From: Odoribacter sp. OttesenSCG-928-L07 | Lineage (GTDB): Bacteria > Bacteroidota > Bacteroidia > Bacteroidales > BM520 | Assembly (NCBI GenBank): GCA_030265965.1 | Contig: JAJDHA010000009.1 | Span: 1-42,588 of the forward strand | DNA: 42,588 nt | Direction of reading: 5' to 3' | Shown here: piece after piece, positions 10,220 through 18,669 of the stretch | Layout of the letters: the number at the start of each line of letters is the position of its first letter | Position numbering within the stretch: position 1 is the first letter of the stretch | The notes under the pieces: model-generated | Seen by the model: the letters and a program-made list of their open reading frames with translations, nothing else | Told to the model about the DNA's origin: nothing | Databases searched by the model: none | Program-made: the position numbers and the translations under genes

Positions 10220-11671
10220 CTATTTATTTCTATCTTTATTCTTTTTAAAAAGATTAAAAAATTTATTAAAGGATTTCAGCCACGCATCTCTATCTAATAA
10301 AGGTGCGTCTGACGTTGCTTTTGTAGTAAGAAAAATACCGAATGGCATTACAATAATATTTGCTAACCACACACCAAGAAATGGATTAAGTTGCGCTTGC
10401 AAAACAGCTTTTTGACCGGAAGTTAGAATAATATAATACAAAACAAAAATTGCAACCGACAATACCAACGGCAGTCCCAATCCACCTTTTCGAATAATCG
10501 CTCCGAGTGGAGCACCAACAAAAAACATTACAACACAAGCGAATGCCAAAGCGCATCTTCTGTGAAACTCAACTTTATGCTGATTCAATTGATAAACAGT
10601 ATATGTGTAATTTGTTCGTTTAAAAGCTTGTGTTGATTTTACATTACGTGCGTGATCCAGTGCATTTCTAACAATCTTTTGTTGCTCTGCCAAATTATAA
10701 TTATCTAAGAGCGGCATTTTGTAATCACATAAGTTTGAGTAATCATTCGGATATTTTATTGTATCAACAAGATTCATACTCATATATCTATTATTTCGTT
10801 CATCAACAAAAACGCCTAACGAATATTCTTCCGCTCCTGTTAATCGAACAATTTCCTTATTCAACTGATCGAAATTAAAACTTCTATAATGATTTCGTCG
10901 CATATCCTCATCACTTCTGCTCAAATCAAATTGCGACAAGTCGAAAACCAATATTTCTTTTTCAAATTCCACACGTTGGAATGGCATTTTTTCCTTATTA
11001 TCTTTATTATTAGAATCGTCATAATTATAGCCGTCGTATAAAGTCAAAACTAAATTAGCACCATCTTCTGCAACTTCCATAACACCTTTTTCTGCGAAAG
11101 TAACATTATCGTTAATTCCTCTATTATCTTTGTGCTTATAAACCATTACTTCATAAAGAGTTTTATCATCTTTATCTTTTTTATTTGCTCTAATAACGTA
11201 ACCTTCGATATCATTATAAAAAACGCCTTCGGTAAGATTAAAAGCCATTTTCTTTCGTCGGATATCATAAAAAATGGAATCAAATTTTAGGTGTGATTTT
11301 GGCAAAATATCATTACAGAAATAGAAAGAAAACATTGAGAGCCCAACAATAAAAAATATAAGCGGTGTTAAAATCCTCCATAAAGATACGCCTGCACTTT
11401 TAAGTGCAACTAATTCATACCTTTCTCCTAAATTACCAAAAACCATTAATGATGAAAGTAAAACTCCAATCGGCAGAGCCATCGGCACAAAAGTAAGTGC
11501 GGCATAAAACATAAGTTCTGCGATAATATACCATTCTAAACCTTTGCCAACCAACTCATCAACATACACCCAAAAAAATTGCATAAGAAGAATAAAATCT
11601 CCAATTATGAATGTAACTATCAGGGGGCCTACAAAAGATTTTAACAGATATATGTCGAAACGCTTTATCAC
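10220..11671 (-). CDS. LptF/LptG family lipopolysaccharide-export permease
   Basis: This inner-membrane permease of the LPS export ABC transporter family has 483 residues. The N-terminal part has transmembrane segments at about residues 13-35, 52-78 and 100-120, including the FVPMALPIGVLLSS and ERYELVALKSAGVS stretches typical of YjgP/YjgQ. A periplasmic jelly-roll-like region follows, then three C-terminal membrane segments from about 375. The start is GTG at 11671 (MIKRFDIYLLKSF); no in-frame ATG lies nearby. A candidate -7 box on the minus strand lies at 11688-11696, giving a short leader. LptF and LptG cannot be told apart here. The gene is divergent from fabG. Confidence 0.88.
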   Translation of the reverse strand: MIKRFDIYLLKSFVGPLIVTFIIGDFILLMQFFWVYVDELVGKGLEWYIIAELMFYAALTFVPMALPIGVLLSSLMVFGNLGERYELVALKSAGVSLWRILTPLIFFIVGLSMFSFYFCNDILPKSHLKFDSIFYDIRRKKMAFNLTEGVFYNDIEGYVIRANKKDKDDKTLYEVMVYKHKDNRGINDNVTFAEKGVMEVAEDGANLVLTLYDGYNYDDSNNKDNKEKMPFQRVEFEKEILVFDLSQFDLSRSDEDMRRNHYRSFNFDQLNKEIVRLTGAEEYSLGVFVDERNNRYMSMNLVDTIKYPNDYSNLCDYKMPLLDNYNLAEQQKIVRNALDHARNVKSTQAFKRTNYTYTVYQLNQHKVEFHRRCALAFACVVMFFVGAPLGAIIRKGGLGLPLVLSVAIFVLYYIILTSGQKAVLQAQLNPFLGVWLANIIVMPFGIFLTTKATSDAPLLDRDAWLKSFNKFFNLFKKNKDRNK

Positions 11672-11687
11672 TAAACGAATATTTTAT

Positions 11688-11696
11688 GCAAATGTA
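11688..11696 (-). promoter_or_regulatory. -7 box before the LptF/LptG-type gene
   Basis: Read on the minus strand the sequence is TACATTTGC, matching TAnnTTTG. It would give a leader of about 10 bases before GTG 11671. A second match, TACTTTTG, lies at 11709-11716 on the same strand. The 93-base divergent spacer with fabG therefore carries promoters in both directions. Confidence 0.5.
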
Positions 11697-11729
11697 CAGC
11701 TTTCTTCCAAAAGTAACAGCAAAAATCAT

Positions 11730-11738
11730 TACTTTTGC
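11730..11738 (+). promoter_or_regulatory. -7 box before fabG
   Basis: TACTTTTGC matches TAnnTTTG and ends 26 bases before the fabG ATG at 11765. Confidence 0.6.
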
Positions 11739-11764
11739 AGTTTATAAATTGAATTTAAATAAAG

Positions 11765-12511
11765 ATGAAATTATTAGAAAACAAAACTGCAATTATTACC
11801 GGCGGAGCTCGCGGTATTGGCAAGGCAATAGCCATGAAATATGCACAAGAAGGCGCTAATGTCGTATTTATTGATCTGAATTATGACGAAGCAGCAATGG
11901 AAACCGAAAAGGAACTCCAAAGTTTCGGCACAAAATGCAAAGCTTATGCTGGTAATGTTGTTGATAGCGAAGCTATGAATCTTATTATTGAAGATATTAT
12001 CGCTAACTTCGGTAGAATTGATATTCTTGTTAATAATGCAGGAATTACTCGCGATAAACTTCTAATGAGAATGAGCGAAGATGATTGGGATATGGTTATT
12101 AACGTAAACCTTAAATCTGCTTTTATTATGACAAAAGCCGTTCAATCATACATGATTAAACAACGCGAAGGTGTCATTATCAATATGTCATCTGTTGTAG
12201 GTGTTTCGGGAAATGCCGGACAAGCTAATTATTCTGCTTCAAAAGCCGGATTAATAGGTTTCACAAAATCGATTGCAAAAGAACTCGGTTCCAGAAACAT
12301 TCGTTGTAATGCTATAGCTCCTGGGTTTATCGAAACAGTAATGACTAAACAACTTCCGGCTGAAGTAATTGACGACTATCTAAAGAAAATTCCGTTGCGT
12401 AAACCAGGCAAACCTGAAGATGTTGCAAACCTTGCTACTTTCTTAGCGTCAGATATGGCAAATTATATTACAGGACAAGTTATTACCGTTTGTGGCGGAC
12501 TTCAAATTTAA
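11765..12511 (+). CDS. fabG: 3-oxoacyl-[acyl-carrier-protein] reductase (FabG)
   Basis: This short-chain dehydrogenase of 248 residues would reduce 3-oxoacyl-ACP with NADPH in fatty acid elongation. It shows the nucleotide-binding TGGARGIGKA near residue 12, NNAGITRD, the catalytic serine in NMSSVVG and the YSASK catalytic Tyr-Lys pair. IRCNAIAPGFIET and the ITGQVITVCGG end are typical of FabG. Many SDR enzymes look alike, but the overall match to FabG is good. The vWA membrane protein starts 7 bases downstream, so these and aroQ appear to form one operon. Confidence 0.93.
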   Translation: MKLLENKTAIITGGARGIGKAIAMKYAQEGANVVFIDLNYDEAAMETEKELQSFGTKCKAYAGNVVDSEAMNLIIEDIIANFGRIDILVNNAGITRDKLLMRMSEDDWDMVINVNLKSAFIMTKAVQSYMIKQREGVIINMSSVVGVSGNAGQANYSASKAGLIGFTKSIAKELGSRNIRCNAIAPGFIETVMTKQLPAEVIDDYLKKIPLRKPGKPEDVANLATFLASDMANYITGQVITVCGGLQI

Positions 12512-12518
12512 TTTTTGA

Positions 12519-14591
12519 ATGATCAATTTTGAAACATCTCCGATATGGTTGCTCATTTGCGCAATTGCAGCAATATTATGCACCTGCATTCTTTATTGGC
12601 GCAAAAATAACGATTATATCAGTAAAAGATTAAAAACACTGCTTTTCATTCTGAGATGCACGGCATTGTTTTTAATCTTTACGATGTTTCTTAATATTAT
12701 ACTCGTTACAAAGGTTAATATGACTTCGAAACCTGTGCTTATATGCGCAGTTGATAATTCTCGTTCAATAACAGCCGCCAAAGATTCAACTTTGGTAAAA
12801 AACATATTTTCAAACAATTACAACTCAACTTTAAACAAATTAAAAGAAAACTTCACAGTACATTCCTTTTTATTCGGCGAAGAAATAATTGAAAGTGAAA
12901 CACCTGATTTTAAAGATAATTCTACAAATATCTCTTCTTTACTAATGTATGCCAATAGACTTTATGACAAAAATTCTATTGATGCTATGTTACTCATTAC
13001 AGACGGAATTTACACCACCGGATTTAATCCGACTTTAATTGCCGAAGAAAACCCCTATCCTATTTATACCGTTGGGATTGGCGACACCACAAGTATAAAC
13101 GATTATTCGATTGTCAATATTCGTTATAATGATGAAGTTTATATTCAGAGTAATTGCGTTTTCGAAGCAAATATTAGCGCAACAGGATTTAATAAAGAAG
13201 AGCTTGTTCTACAAATATTCGACAACAACAAATTAATTTCCACTAGAAATATCAAGATTGACAACGACATATACCACAGCACTTTAGATATTGTATTTCC
13301 ACCTGAATCACCAGGAAAACATTTTTACAAATTCATTCTTACCGGCAACAAAGATGATGAAATAAAAAACAACAATGAAAAAACTTGTGTCGTAAACGTA
13401 ATCGATACAAAAAAACACATACTAATAATAAGTAAAGGCGCTCATCCCGATATTAATGCTCTAAAACAAGCAATTGAATCATCACAAAACTACACTCATG
13501 AATCTAAGCTAATAGATAAATTAAATCTTTCGGAAATAGATAATTGTGACATAGTTATTTTACATGGGATTCCCGACGGAAGTCCTACATCAAAATTAAT
13601 TATCAACAAATTAAATGGAAACAAACTTCCGTATTTAGTTATTTTCAGTGAACATACAGATATAAATGCTTTTAATCAATTAAATAAAAATCTTAACATT
13701 GAAGCATTTAACGGAAGTTTCGAGGAGGCATATCCGGAATTCAATAATAATTTTTCTGCTTTTAAAATAAGTGAAAGCGAAATCAAAACTTTTTCTAATT
13801 ATTCGCCACTTATTGCGCCTTTCGGAATTTATAATATTCCGCAGCATTCTGAAGTTCTTTTCAATCAGAAAATTAGCAATATAATAACTACACGACCCTT
13901 AATAATAAACGTACAAGATTACAATCATCGCAGCGCATTTATTTTCGGAGAAGGAATTTGGTTGTGGAGAATCAAGAATTATCTTTCCGAAAACAGTCAC
14001 AATTCTTTTGACGCTCTGATAAACAATATTATACAATACTTATCCTTATCTGACATTTTCAAAAAATATCAAGTTTATATTAATGAAGAATATTTTGAAG
14101 GAGAGGAAATTTACATTAATGCGAAACTTTTTAATGATAATTACGAGCTTTACAACACGCCTGATGCGCAGATTATCATAACTCATAAAGAGCAAAACAC
14201 TCAATATCCTTATTATTTTACAAAATCAGATGATAACGGATATACTTTGAATGTTGGTACTTTGCCGGCAGGACAATATTCTTGGCGTTCAACTGCATCA
14301 AGCGAAAACGCTGAAGGTGCATTTTATATCTCTGAAACCAATCCGGAATATGTTAATCTGCAAGCTCAGCATGATATGCTAAAAACCTTATCATCGATTA
14401 CTGGCGGAAAATTTATTGAAATATCAAATAATGACGATATTAATAACATTTTAAAATCAGATATTAGCAGCGGCAAAGAATACAGTTACCTAAAACACAA
14501 TAAAATAAACGATTCTATAATAATTTTCTTTTTAGCTATTGCGCTTTTGGGCGTTGAGTGGTTGCTCAGAAGAAGAGCCGGAATTTATTAA
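12519..14591 (+). CDS. Membrane-anchored von Willebrand factor A-like protein
   Basis: I cannot assign a specific function. The protein has 690 residues. Two N-terminal membrane segments lie at about residues 9-27 and 41-63. A vWA-like domain follows with a MIDAS-type D-x-S-x-S at residues 79-83 (DNSRS) and an LITDG strand at 159-163. The middle part, from IDTKKHILIISKGAHPD onward, resembles the glutamine-amidotransferase-like fold often attached to such proteins. A final membrane segment is followed by a basic RRRAG tail. Large membrane vWA proteins of this layout are common in Bacteroidota and relate loosely to BatA-type proteins. The gene sits between fabG and aroQ, starting 7 bases after fabG and ending one base before the aroQ ATG. 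Confidence 0.7.
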   Translation: MINFETSPIWLLICAIAAILCTCILYWRKNNDYISKRLKTLLFILRCTALFLIFTMFLNIILVTKVNMTSKPVLICAVDNSRSITAAKDSTLVKNIFSNNYNSTLNKLKENFTVHSFLFGEEIIESETPDFKDNSTNISSLLMYANRLYDKNSIDAMLLITDGIYTTGFNPTLIAEENPYPIYTVGIGDTTSINDYSIVNIRYNDEVYIQSNCVFEANISATGFNKEELVLQIFDNNKLISTRNIKIDNDIYHSTLDIVFPPESPGKHFYKFILTGNKDDEIKNNNEKTCVVNVIDTKKHILIISKGAHPDINALKQAIESSQNYTHESKLIDKLNLSEIDNCDIVILHGIPDGSPTSKLIINKLNGNKLPYLVIFSEHTDINAFNQLNKNLNIEAFNGSFEEAYPEFNNNFSAFKISESEIKTFSNYSPLIAPFGIYNIPQHSEVLFNQKISNIITTRPLIINVQDYNHRSAFIFGEGIWLWRIKNYLSENSHNSFDALINNIIQYLSLSDIFKKYQVYINEEYFEGEEIYINAKLFNDNYELYNTPDAQIIITHKEQNTQYPYYFTKSDDNGYTLNVGTLPAGQYSWRSTASSENAEGAFYISETNPEYVNLQAQHDMLKTLSSITGGKFIEISNNDDINNILKSDISSGKEYSYLKHNKINDSIIIFFLAIALLGVEWLLRRRAGIY

Positions 14592-14592
14592 T

Positions 14593-15021
14593 ATGAAAAT
14601 AATCATCATAAACGGACCAAATTTGAATCTACTCGGCAAAAGAGAGCCAGAGGTGTATGGAAAAGAAAATTTTGATTCATACTTTGGAGATTTAATAACC
14701 AAATATAATACTATTGATTTTGATTACTTTCAATCAAACATAGAAGGTGAAATTATCAACAAGTTGCATGAAGTTGGTTTTTCTTATGATGCAATTATCA
14801 TTAATCCCGGAGGATATACTCATACTTCTGTTTCCATTGCTGATGCAATTGCAGCAATAAAAACCCCTGTTATTGAAGTCCATATTTCAAATATATTTAA
14901 TAGGGAAAAATTCCGACAAGAATTGATTACAACGAGATATTGCAAAGGAGCTATTTTCGGTTTCGGATTAGATTCTTATGAACTTGCTGTAAAGTCTTTA
15001 CTGTTGAGTTGCGAGAAATAG
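14593..15021 (+). CDS. aroQ: 3-dehydroquinate dehydratase, type II
   Basis: This enzyme dehydrates 3-dehydroquinate to 3-dehydroshikimate in the shikimate pathway. The 142 residues are normal for the dodecameric type II enzyme. INGPNLNLLGKREPEVYG carries the catalytic tyrosine, INPGGYTHTSVSIADAI and EVHISNIFNREKFR carry the substrate-binding residues and the catalytic histidine. ATG 14593 is chosen because MKIIIINGPNLN is the family start and it lies one base after the vWA gene stop. Its last 46 bases overlap the tail of the convergent glycosyltransferase gene. Confidence 0.95.
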   Translation: MKIIIINGPNLNLLGKREPEVYGKENFDSYFGDLITKYNTIDFDYFQSNIEGEIINKLHEVGFSYDAIIINPGGYTHTSVSIADAIAAIKTPVIEVHISNIFNREKFRQELITTRYCKGAIFGFGLDSYELAVKSLLLSCEK

Positions 15022-16004
15022 CGTCTTTGCCTTATAAAATATCTAAACACTATCGACTTATTATATACCCTACTTACATGCGCATGTGCTGTATTCTTTC
15101 GTTTTGCTTTTATTTCCTTAAAATGTTTAAAGAAATAATAATGCGCACGCGGAACAGTCCAAAATTCTTTAATACCACTATCGAAAAGAAATTTTAGGGA
15201 AGAAGCCAGGTCGAAAAACAATCTTTGAAATAATATCCAATTAATATGCTTACTACTATGATTTTTATAAACCATAGTAAGATTATTTCGCATATTAAGG
15301 TAAGTTTTAAAAGAGGAAGATTTCGGAAGACTTCCACCTCCGACATGTAACACAGAAGAATTTGGACAATATCCTACTTTATATCCTGCATTTTTAAACC
15401 TCCAACAAAGGTCAATTTCCTCCATGTGTGCGAAAAAATCGTCATCAAAGCCGTTTAATTTGTGAAATTCCTTTGCTCTCACAAACAAACAAGCTCCGGT
15501 AGCCCAAAAAATTTCATCAAATTCGTTGTATTGTCCTAAATCCTTTTCTATTGAATTGAAAATTCGTCCTTTACAGAAAGGATAACCAAGTTTATCTATA
15601 AATCCGCCTGCTGCTCCAGCATATTCGAAAGTATCAGGATGATAAAATGAAAGCAATTTTGGTTGGCAAGCAACATAATCTTTATTAGAATCAAGGAACT
15701 CAATTACAGGCGCGATCCAGTTTTCACTGACTTGCACATCAGAATTAAGCAAAATATAATATTCTGCATCAATTTGTTTTAATGCAAGATTATATCCTTT
15801 TGCAAAGCCGAAATTTTCGCTTAATTCAATAGTTTTAACTTGGTGAAAGTTCAGTTTAAGATATTCCAAAGAATTATCAGTGGAGCCGTTATCTGCGACA
15901 TATATATCAGCTACATCAATGCTATATTCTATCACATTAGGAAGAAATTCTTCTAAGAATTTTCTTCCATTCCAATTTAATATTACTACAGCTATTCTTT
16001 TCAA
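14976..16004 (-). CDS. GT2 family glycosyltransferase (rhamnosyltransferase-like)
   Basis: This inverting GT-A glycosyltransferase has 342 residues. It begins MKRIAVVILNWNGRKFLEEF, has YVADNGSTDNS and the YYILLNSDVQVSENW segment with the metal-binding D-x-D-like site, and later DDDFFAHMEEIDLCWRFKNAGYKVGY, the acceptor and catalytic region typical of this subfamily (E-x-D-L-C-W-R). It probably adds a sugar to a surface polysaccharide. The stop lies inside the convergent aroQ gene, so the last 15 codons are antisense to aroQ. The GWxTD-domain gene ends 11 bases upstream of its start on the same strand. Confidence 0.87.
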   Translation of the reverse strand: MKRIAVVILNWNGRKFLEEFLPNVIEYSIDVADIYVADNGSTDNSLEYLKLNFHQVKTIELSENFGFAKGYNLALKQIDAEYYILLNSDVQVSENWIAPVIEFLDSNKDYVACQPKLLSFYHPDTFEYAGAAGGFIDKLGYPFCKGRIFNSIEKDLGQYNEFDEIFWATGACLFVRAKEFHKLNGFDDDFFAHMEEIDLCWRFKNAGYKVGYCPNSSVLHVGGGSLPKSSSFKTYLNMRNNLTMVYKNHSSKHINWILFQRLFFDLASSLKFLFDSGIKEFWTVPRAHYYFFKHFKEIKAKRKNTAHAHVSRVYNKSIVFRYFIRQRRYFSQLNSKDFTASS

Positions 16005-16015
16005 ATTGTATAATA

Positions 16016-17476
16016 TTATCTGGGATCTCTATAATATTCATCAAGCGGCGAGCCCCACATTTCCTCCATACTTTCGTCATCATTAATAATTGGAGAATTT
16101 AGATATAACTCTTGTTGCCATTTTGAATTATACAGCTCACCAATAACATCCGAATGTATTAAATCATAATCTTTTAAAGCAAGATCTAGCGCAGCAAACA
16201 CAAATCTTTTATTGCTTTGTCCCTCAATTTTATAATACTGCCAAATTTCATAAGGTTTTGTAGCAGAAGAAAATCTGTTTTCATGAATATGATTTGGAGG
16301 TCCGTATTGAAGATATACTCGTCCTCTATCAGTATCATAGCCCCTTCGCATTGCGTTTCCGTATGAATTATTAACCTTTTTAACCGCTGCCATATATTCA
16401 TTAAATGACTTCTCCGGCGTTAACTCATTTCGTTCCACCCAAAAATTATATGCAAACTGTTGCAAAATTTCAATATCTGTCACATTATCAATCTTTTTAA
16501 TGAAAGACTGTTCATAATCGCTTGCTTTCGGAACAAAAGATTTGATAATTTCGCGCAAAGTATCCGCATTATTATATTTTGAAACAAATGTATTATTAAT
16601 GATAATATTTGCCAACAAATCTTCATTATAAGATATTTTAGGATTAGATCTTTGGAAGAATTTTTTTGTTGAAATAATATCATATCCATTTTCATCTTTC
16701 AATGTAATTACAAGATAATAATTTCCTGAAGGAAGGTGTTCGATATTTAACGAATTAAACACAGGGAAAACCGATGTAACTGTTGATCTGGTAGTTTTAG
16801 AATAACCACTAATAAATTCCCCCGGCACTTCTCTACTTTCAATTGAAGTAAAAATTGCAACACGCGAGCCCTTTTCTAACAATGTTTCAAGATTATAAAT
16901 TTCGCTATAAAATGTAATATCGTTTTTACTTTCAGGAAACAAAATAGAAAAATAAGGAGTTAGATCATATCCTGATTTTGATAAAGCATTCTTTTGAGTA
17001 GTCTTCTTATAATCATCCACAAAACAAATTGTTGATGAAGCAACCTGATTGTCAGGAATTTCAACAATTATTTTAGTGTTACCTTTTAAAATTTTAGCTG
17101 TATCATTTTTATCTTTAAGTGTTAATTCAAAATCATACTCACCATTATTAAGATAAAGTCGTTGCAAATCAATAATATTAGTCACAATATTCGCAGTATC
17201 ATTAATTGGCATGCTTGTAATATTATATTTTTCGACATCAATTATATCATTATTTTGTTTAAAGAGCATTGTAACTTGGACTTCTGCAACAAATAATCCA
17301 TCGTTATTTTTTACATGAGTTAATTGGTCTTGTGGAATTGAGAGATAAGTTTCAATATAAGGCTCATTATTAGCAGCAAAAGCGCCATAATTAAAGTGAG
17401 CAACAATATTTTGACCGACCAAAGACATAGTAAACAAAGTCAAAATAATTGTAAGTAATATAGATTTTTTATTCAT
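16016..17476 (-). CDS. GWxTD domain-containing protein
   Basis: This is an exported protein of 486 residues with unknown function. Residues 1-21 (MNKKSILLTIILTLFTMSLV and on) look like a signal peptide. The C-terminal part is the GWxTD domain: FWVERNELTP near 345-354, the signature at 379-383, then RGRVYLQYGPPNHI and KPYEIWQYYKI. The signature reads G-Y-D-T-D, with tyrosine in place of the name-giving tryptophan. I chose ATG 17476 rather than the upstream in-frame codon at 17551. The minus-strand -7 box at 17509-17517 lies inside the longer frame, and the shorter protein begins with a proper signal peptide. The domain is common in Bacteroidota but not functionally defined. Confidence 0.85.
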   Translation of the reverse strand: MNKKSILLTIILTLFTMSLVGQNIVAHFNYGAFAANNEPYIETYLSIPQDQLTHVKNNDGLFVAEVQVTMLFKQNNDIIDVEKYNITSMPINDTANIVTNIIDLQRLYLNNGEYDFELTLKDKNDTAKILKGNTKIIVEIPDNQVASSTICFVDDYKKTTQKNALSKSGYDLTPYFSILFPESKNDITFYSEIYNLETLLEKGSRVAIFTSIESREVPGEFISGYSKTTRSTVTSVFPVFNSLNIEHLPSGNYYLVITLKDENGYDIISTKKFFQRSNPKISYNEDLLANIIINNTFVSKYNNADTLREIIKSFVPKASDYEQSFIKKIDNVTDIEILQQFAYNFWVERNELTPEKSFNEYMAAVKKVNNSYGNAMRRGYDTDRGRVYLQYGPPNHIHENRFSSATKPYEIWQYYKIEGQSNKRFVFAALDLALKDYDLIHSDVIGELYNSKWQQELYLNSPIINDDESMEEMWGSPLDEYYRDPR

Positions 17477-17508
17477 AATCGAACAATTTAAAGAATTCAG
17501 TATTAGCT

Positions 17509-17517
17509 GCAAAGTTA
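17509..17517 (-). promoter_or_regulatory. -7 box before the GWxTD gene
   Basis: Read on the minus strand it is TAACTTTGC, matching TAnnTTTG, with a leader of about 25 bases before ATG 17476. It rules against the longer reading frame from 17551. Confidence 0.6.
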
Positions 17518-17579
17518 AGCACAAATCTTTATTGTGCAAATTTTTTTTCATAAAAACGTGTCAATATTAAAAAAAATTG

Positions 17580-17588
17580 TACTTTTGC
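17580..17588 (+). promoter_or_regulatory. -7 box before tRNA-Ser
   Basis: TACTTTTGC matches TAnnTTTG and ends three bases before the mature tRNA 5' end, so transcription probably starts at or just inside the precursor. Confidence 0.6.
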
Positions 17589-17591
17589 AGC

Positions 17592-17676
17592 GGAGAAATG
17601 GCAGAGTGGTCGATTGCGGCAGTCTTGAAAACTGTTGAACTGAGAGGTTCCGGGGGTTCGAATCCCTCTTTCTCCG
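17592..17676 (+). tRNA. tRNA-Ser (anticodon TGA)
   Basis: The 85-base cloverleaf has acceptor stem GGAGAAA paired with TTTCTCC, discriminator G as expected for serine, a long variable arm and the T-loop GTTCGAATC. The anticodon TGA at 17626-17628 reads UCA. CCA is not encoded. Confidence 0.95.
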
Positions 17677-17712
17677 CAGAACAGAAAAGTCAATAGAAGA
17701 CGAAAGTTAGAC

Positions 17713-17746
17713 AAAACCCACAAATTCAACAGTTTGTGGGTTTTTT
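17713..17746 (+). terminator. Rho-independent terminator after tRNA-Ser
   Basis: A 12-bp stem, AAAACCCACAAA (17713-17724) with TTTGTGGGTTTT (17733-17744), is followed by more T residues. It starts 37 bases after the tRNA. Confidence 0.88.
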
Positions 17747-17783
17747 GTTTTTAAATTAACATATCATGAAAAATAATTAAAAG

Positions 17784-17864
17784 ATGAAAATAGAAACTGA
17801 ACGATTGATTCTTCGTCCAATAATCGAAAGTGATGCAGAGGATATTTATGAGTATTCTGAATAA
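17784..17864 (+). pseudogene. N-terminal remnant of a GNAT acetyltransferase
   Basis: A 26-codon frame encodes MKIETERLILRPIIESDAED and then IYEYSE before TAA. This is the hallmark start of RimJ-type GNAT N-acetyltransferases (E-T-E-R-L-x-L-R-P). None of the acetyl-CoA binding core follows in any forward frame I read up to the flavodoxin gene. It therefore looks like a truncated remnant. The rest of the 385-base gap to 18063 holds only the tRNA terminator and the flavodoxin promoter. Confidence 0.65.
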
Positions 17865-18007
17865 TTAAAATTATGGTTTAATCATAGAACATAGTTCAGG
17901 ATCAATGCATCAAATTAGACTATTAATTTTCATTTCTATTATCATTATTGAGCTTGTCAACAAAGCAAATTGAACCTCAAGACAAAATCACATCATTGTT
18001 TTTATTT

Positions 18008-18016
18008 TACCTTTGC
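18008..18016 (+). promoter_or_regulatory. -7 box before the flavodoxin gene
   Basis: TACCTTTGC matches TAnnTTTG and lies 47 bases upstream of ATG 18064. Confidence 0.55.
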
Positions 18017-18063
18017 ATCTAATTATTAAAGTAGATTTAAGTTTAATATTTAAAATATAAATC

Positions 18064-18636
18064 ATGAGTAAAAAACATTTAGTATTAACAGCATTAGCAA
18101 TGATATTTTTATTTCCAAATTGCACAAATGCTCAAACAAAAAAAACAAATAACGAAATGAAAGTTTTAGTCACTTATTTCTCTGCAACAGGTACAACAAA
18201 AGCTGTTGCTGAAAAACTCTCAAAAATTATTAATGCAGATATTTACGAAATCAAACCTGAGATTCCGTACACATCTGCCGATCTTGATTGGCACGACAAA
18301 GAAAGTCGCAGCACTATTGAAATGCAAGACAAGAATTCCCGTCCGGCTATTGCAGACAAAAATGCAAAAATCGAAAATTACGACGTAATATATGTTGGAT
18401 TTCCAATCTGGTGGTATGTTGCACCAACGATTATCAACACATTCTTAGAAAGTTATGATTTTTCGGGAAAGACTGTAATACTTTTTGCAACCTCAGGAGG
18501 CAGTAGTTTTGGAAAAACTGTTGAGAACTTAAAAGGAAGTTGTTCTCCAAAAACAATTATCAAGGAAAGTAAAGTCTTTTTTGGACCTTCGACAGAAAAG
18601 GAAATTGAGGCTTGGGTTAAAAGCATGAAAGATTAA
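18064..18636 (+). CDS. Flavodoxin family protein with N-terminal signal peptide
   Basis: This is a 190-residue flavodoxin-fold protein expected to bind FMN and carry electrons. Residues 1-23 form a hydrophobic signal-like segment ending around PNCTNAQT, so cleavage after Ala or weak lipoprotein processing at Cys20 is possible. The flavodoxin domain starts at about residue 32 with KVLVTYFSATGTTKAVAEKL, the phosphate-binding loop. VGFPIWWYVAPTIINTFLE and FATSGGSSFG are typical of the flavodoxin_4/NAD(P)H-oxidoreductase-like group. Most flavodoxins are cytosolic, so the export signal is notable. An internal ATG at 18157 could give a cytosolic form. The gene appears monocistronic. Confidence 0.85.
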   Translation: MSKKHLVLTALAMIFLFPNCTNAQTKKTNNEMKVLVTYFSATGTTKAVAEKLSKIINADIYEIKPEIPYTSADLDWHDKESRSTIEMQDKNSRPAIADKNAKIENYDVIYVGFPIWWYVAPTIINTFLESYDFSGKTVILFATSGGSSFGKTVENLKGSCSPKTIIKESKVFFGPSTEKEIEAWVKSMKD

Positions 18637-18655
18637 TACATTAGAGAAAAAGTAT

Positions 18656-18664
18656 TATCTTTGC
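18656..18664 (+). promoter_or_regulatory. -7 box of the methyltransferase transcription unit
   Basis: TATCTTTGC matches TAnnTTTG. The expected transcription start is near 18670, where a nine-codon ORF begins, about 185 bases before the methyltransferase ATG. Confidence 0.55.
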
Positions 18665-18669
18665 AGCCT

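Noticed and set aside
17477-17551. Longer N-terminus for the GWxTD protein
   Set aside because: It would place the promoter box inside the gene and bury the signal peptide.
17529-17729. Apparent ORF on the minus strand over tRNA-Ser
   Set aside because: It is a shadow of the tRNA gene; such frames are often misannotated.
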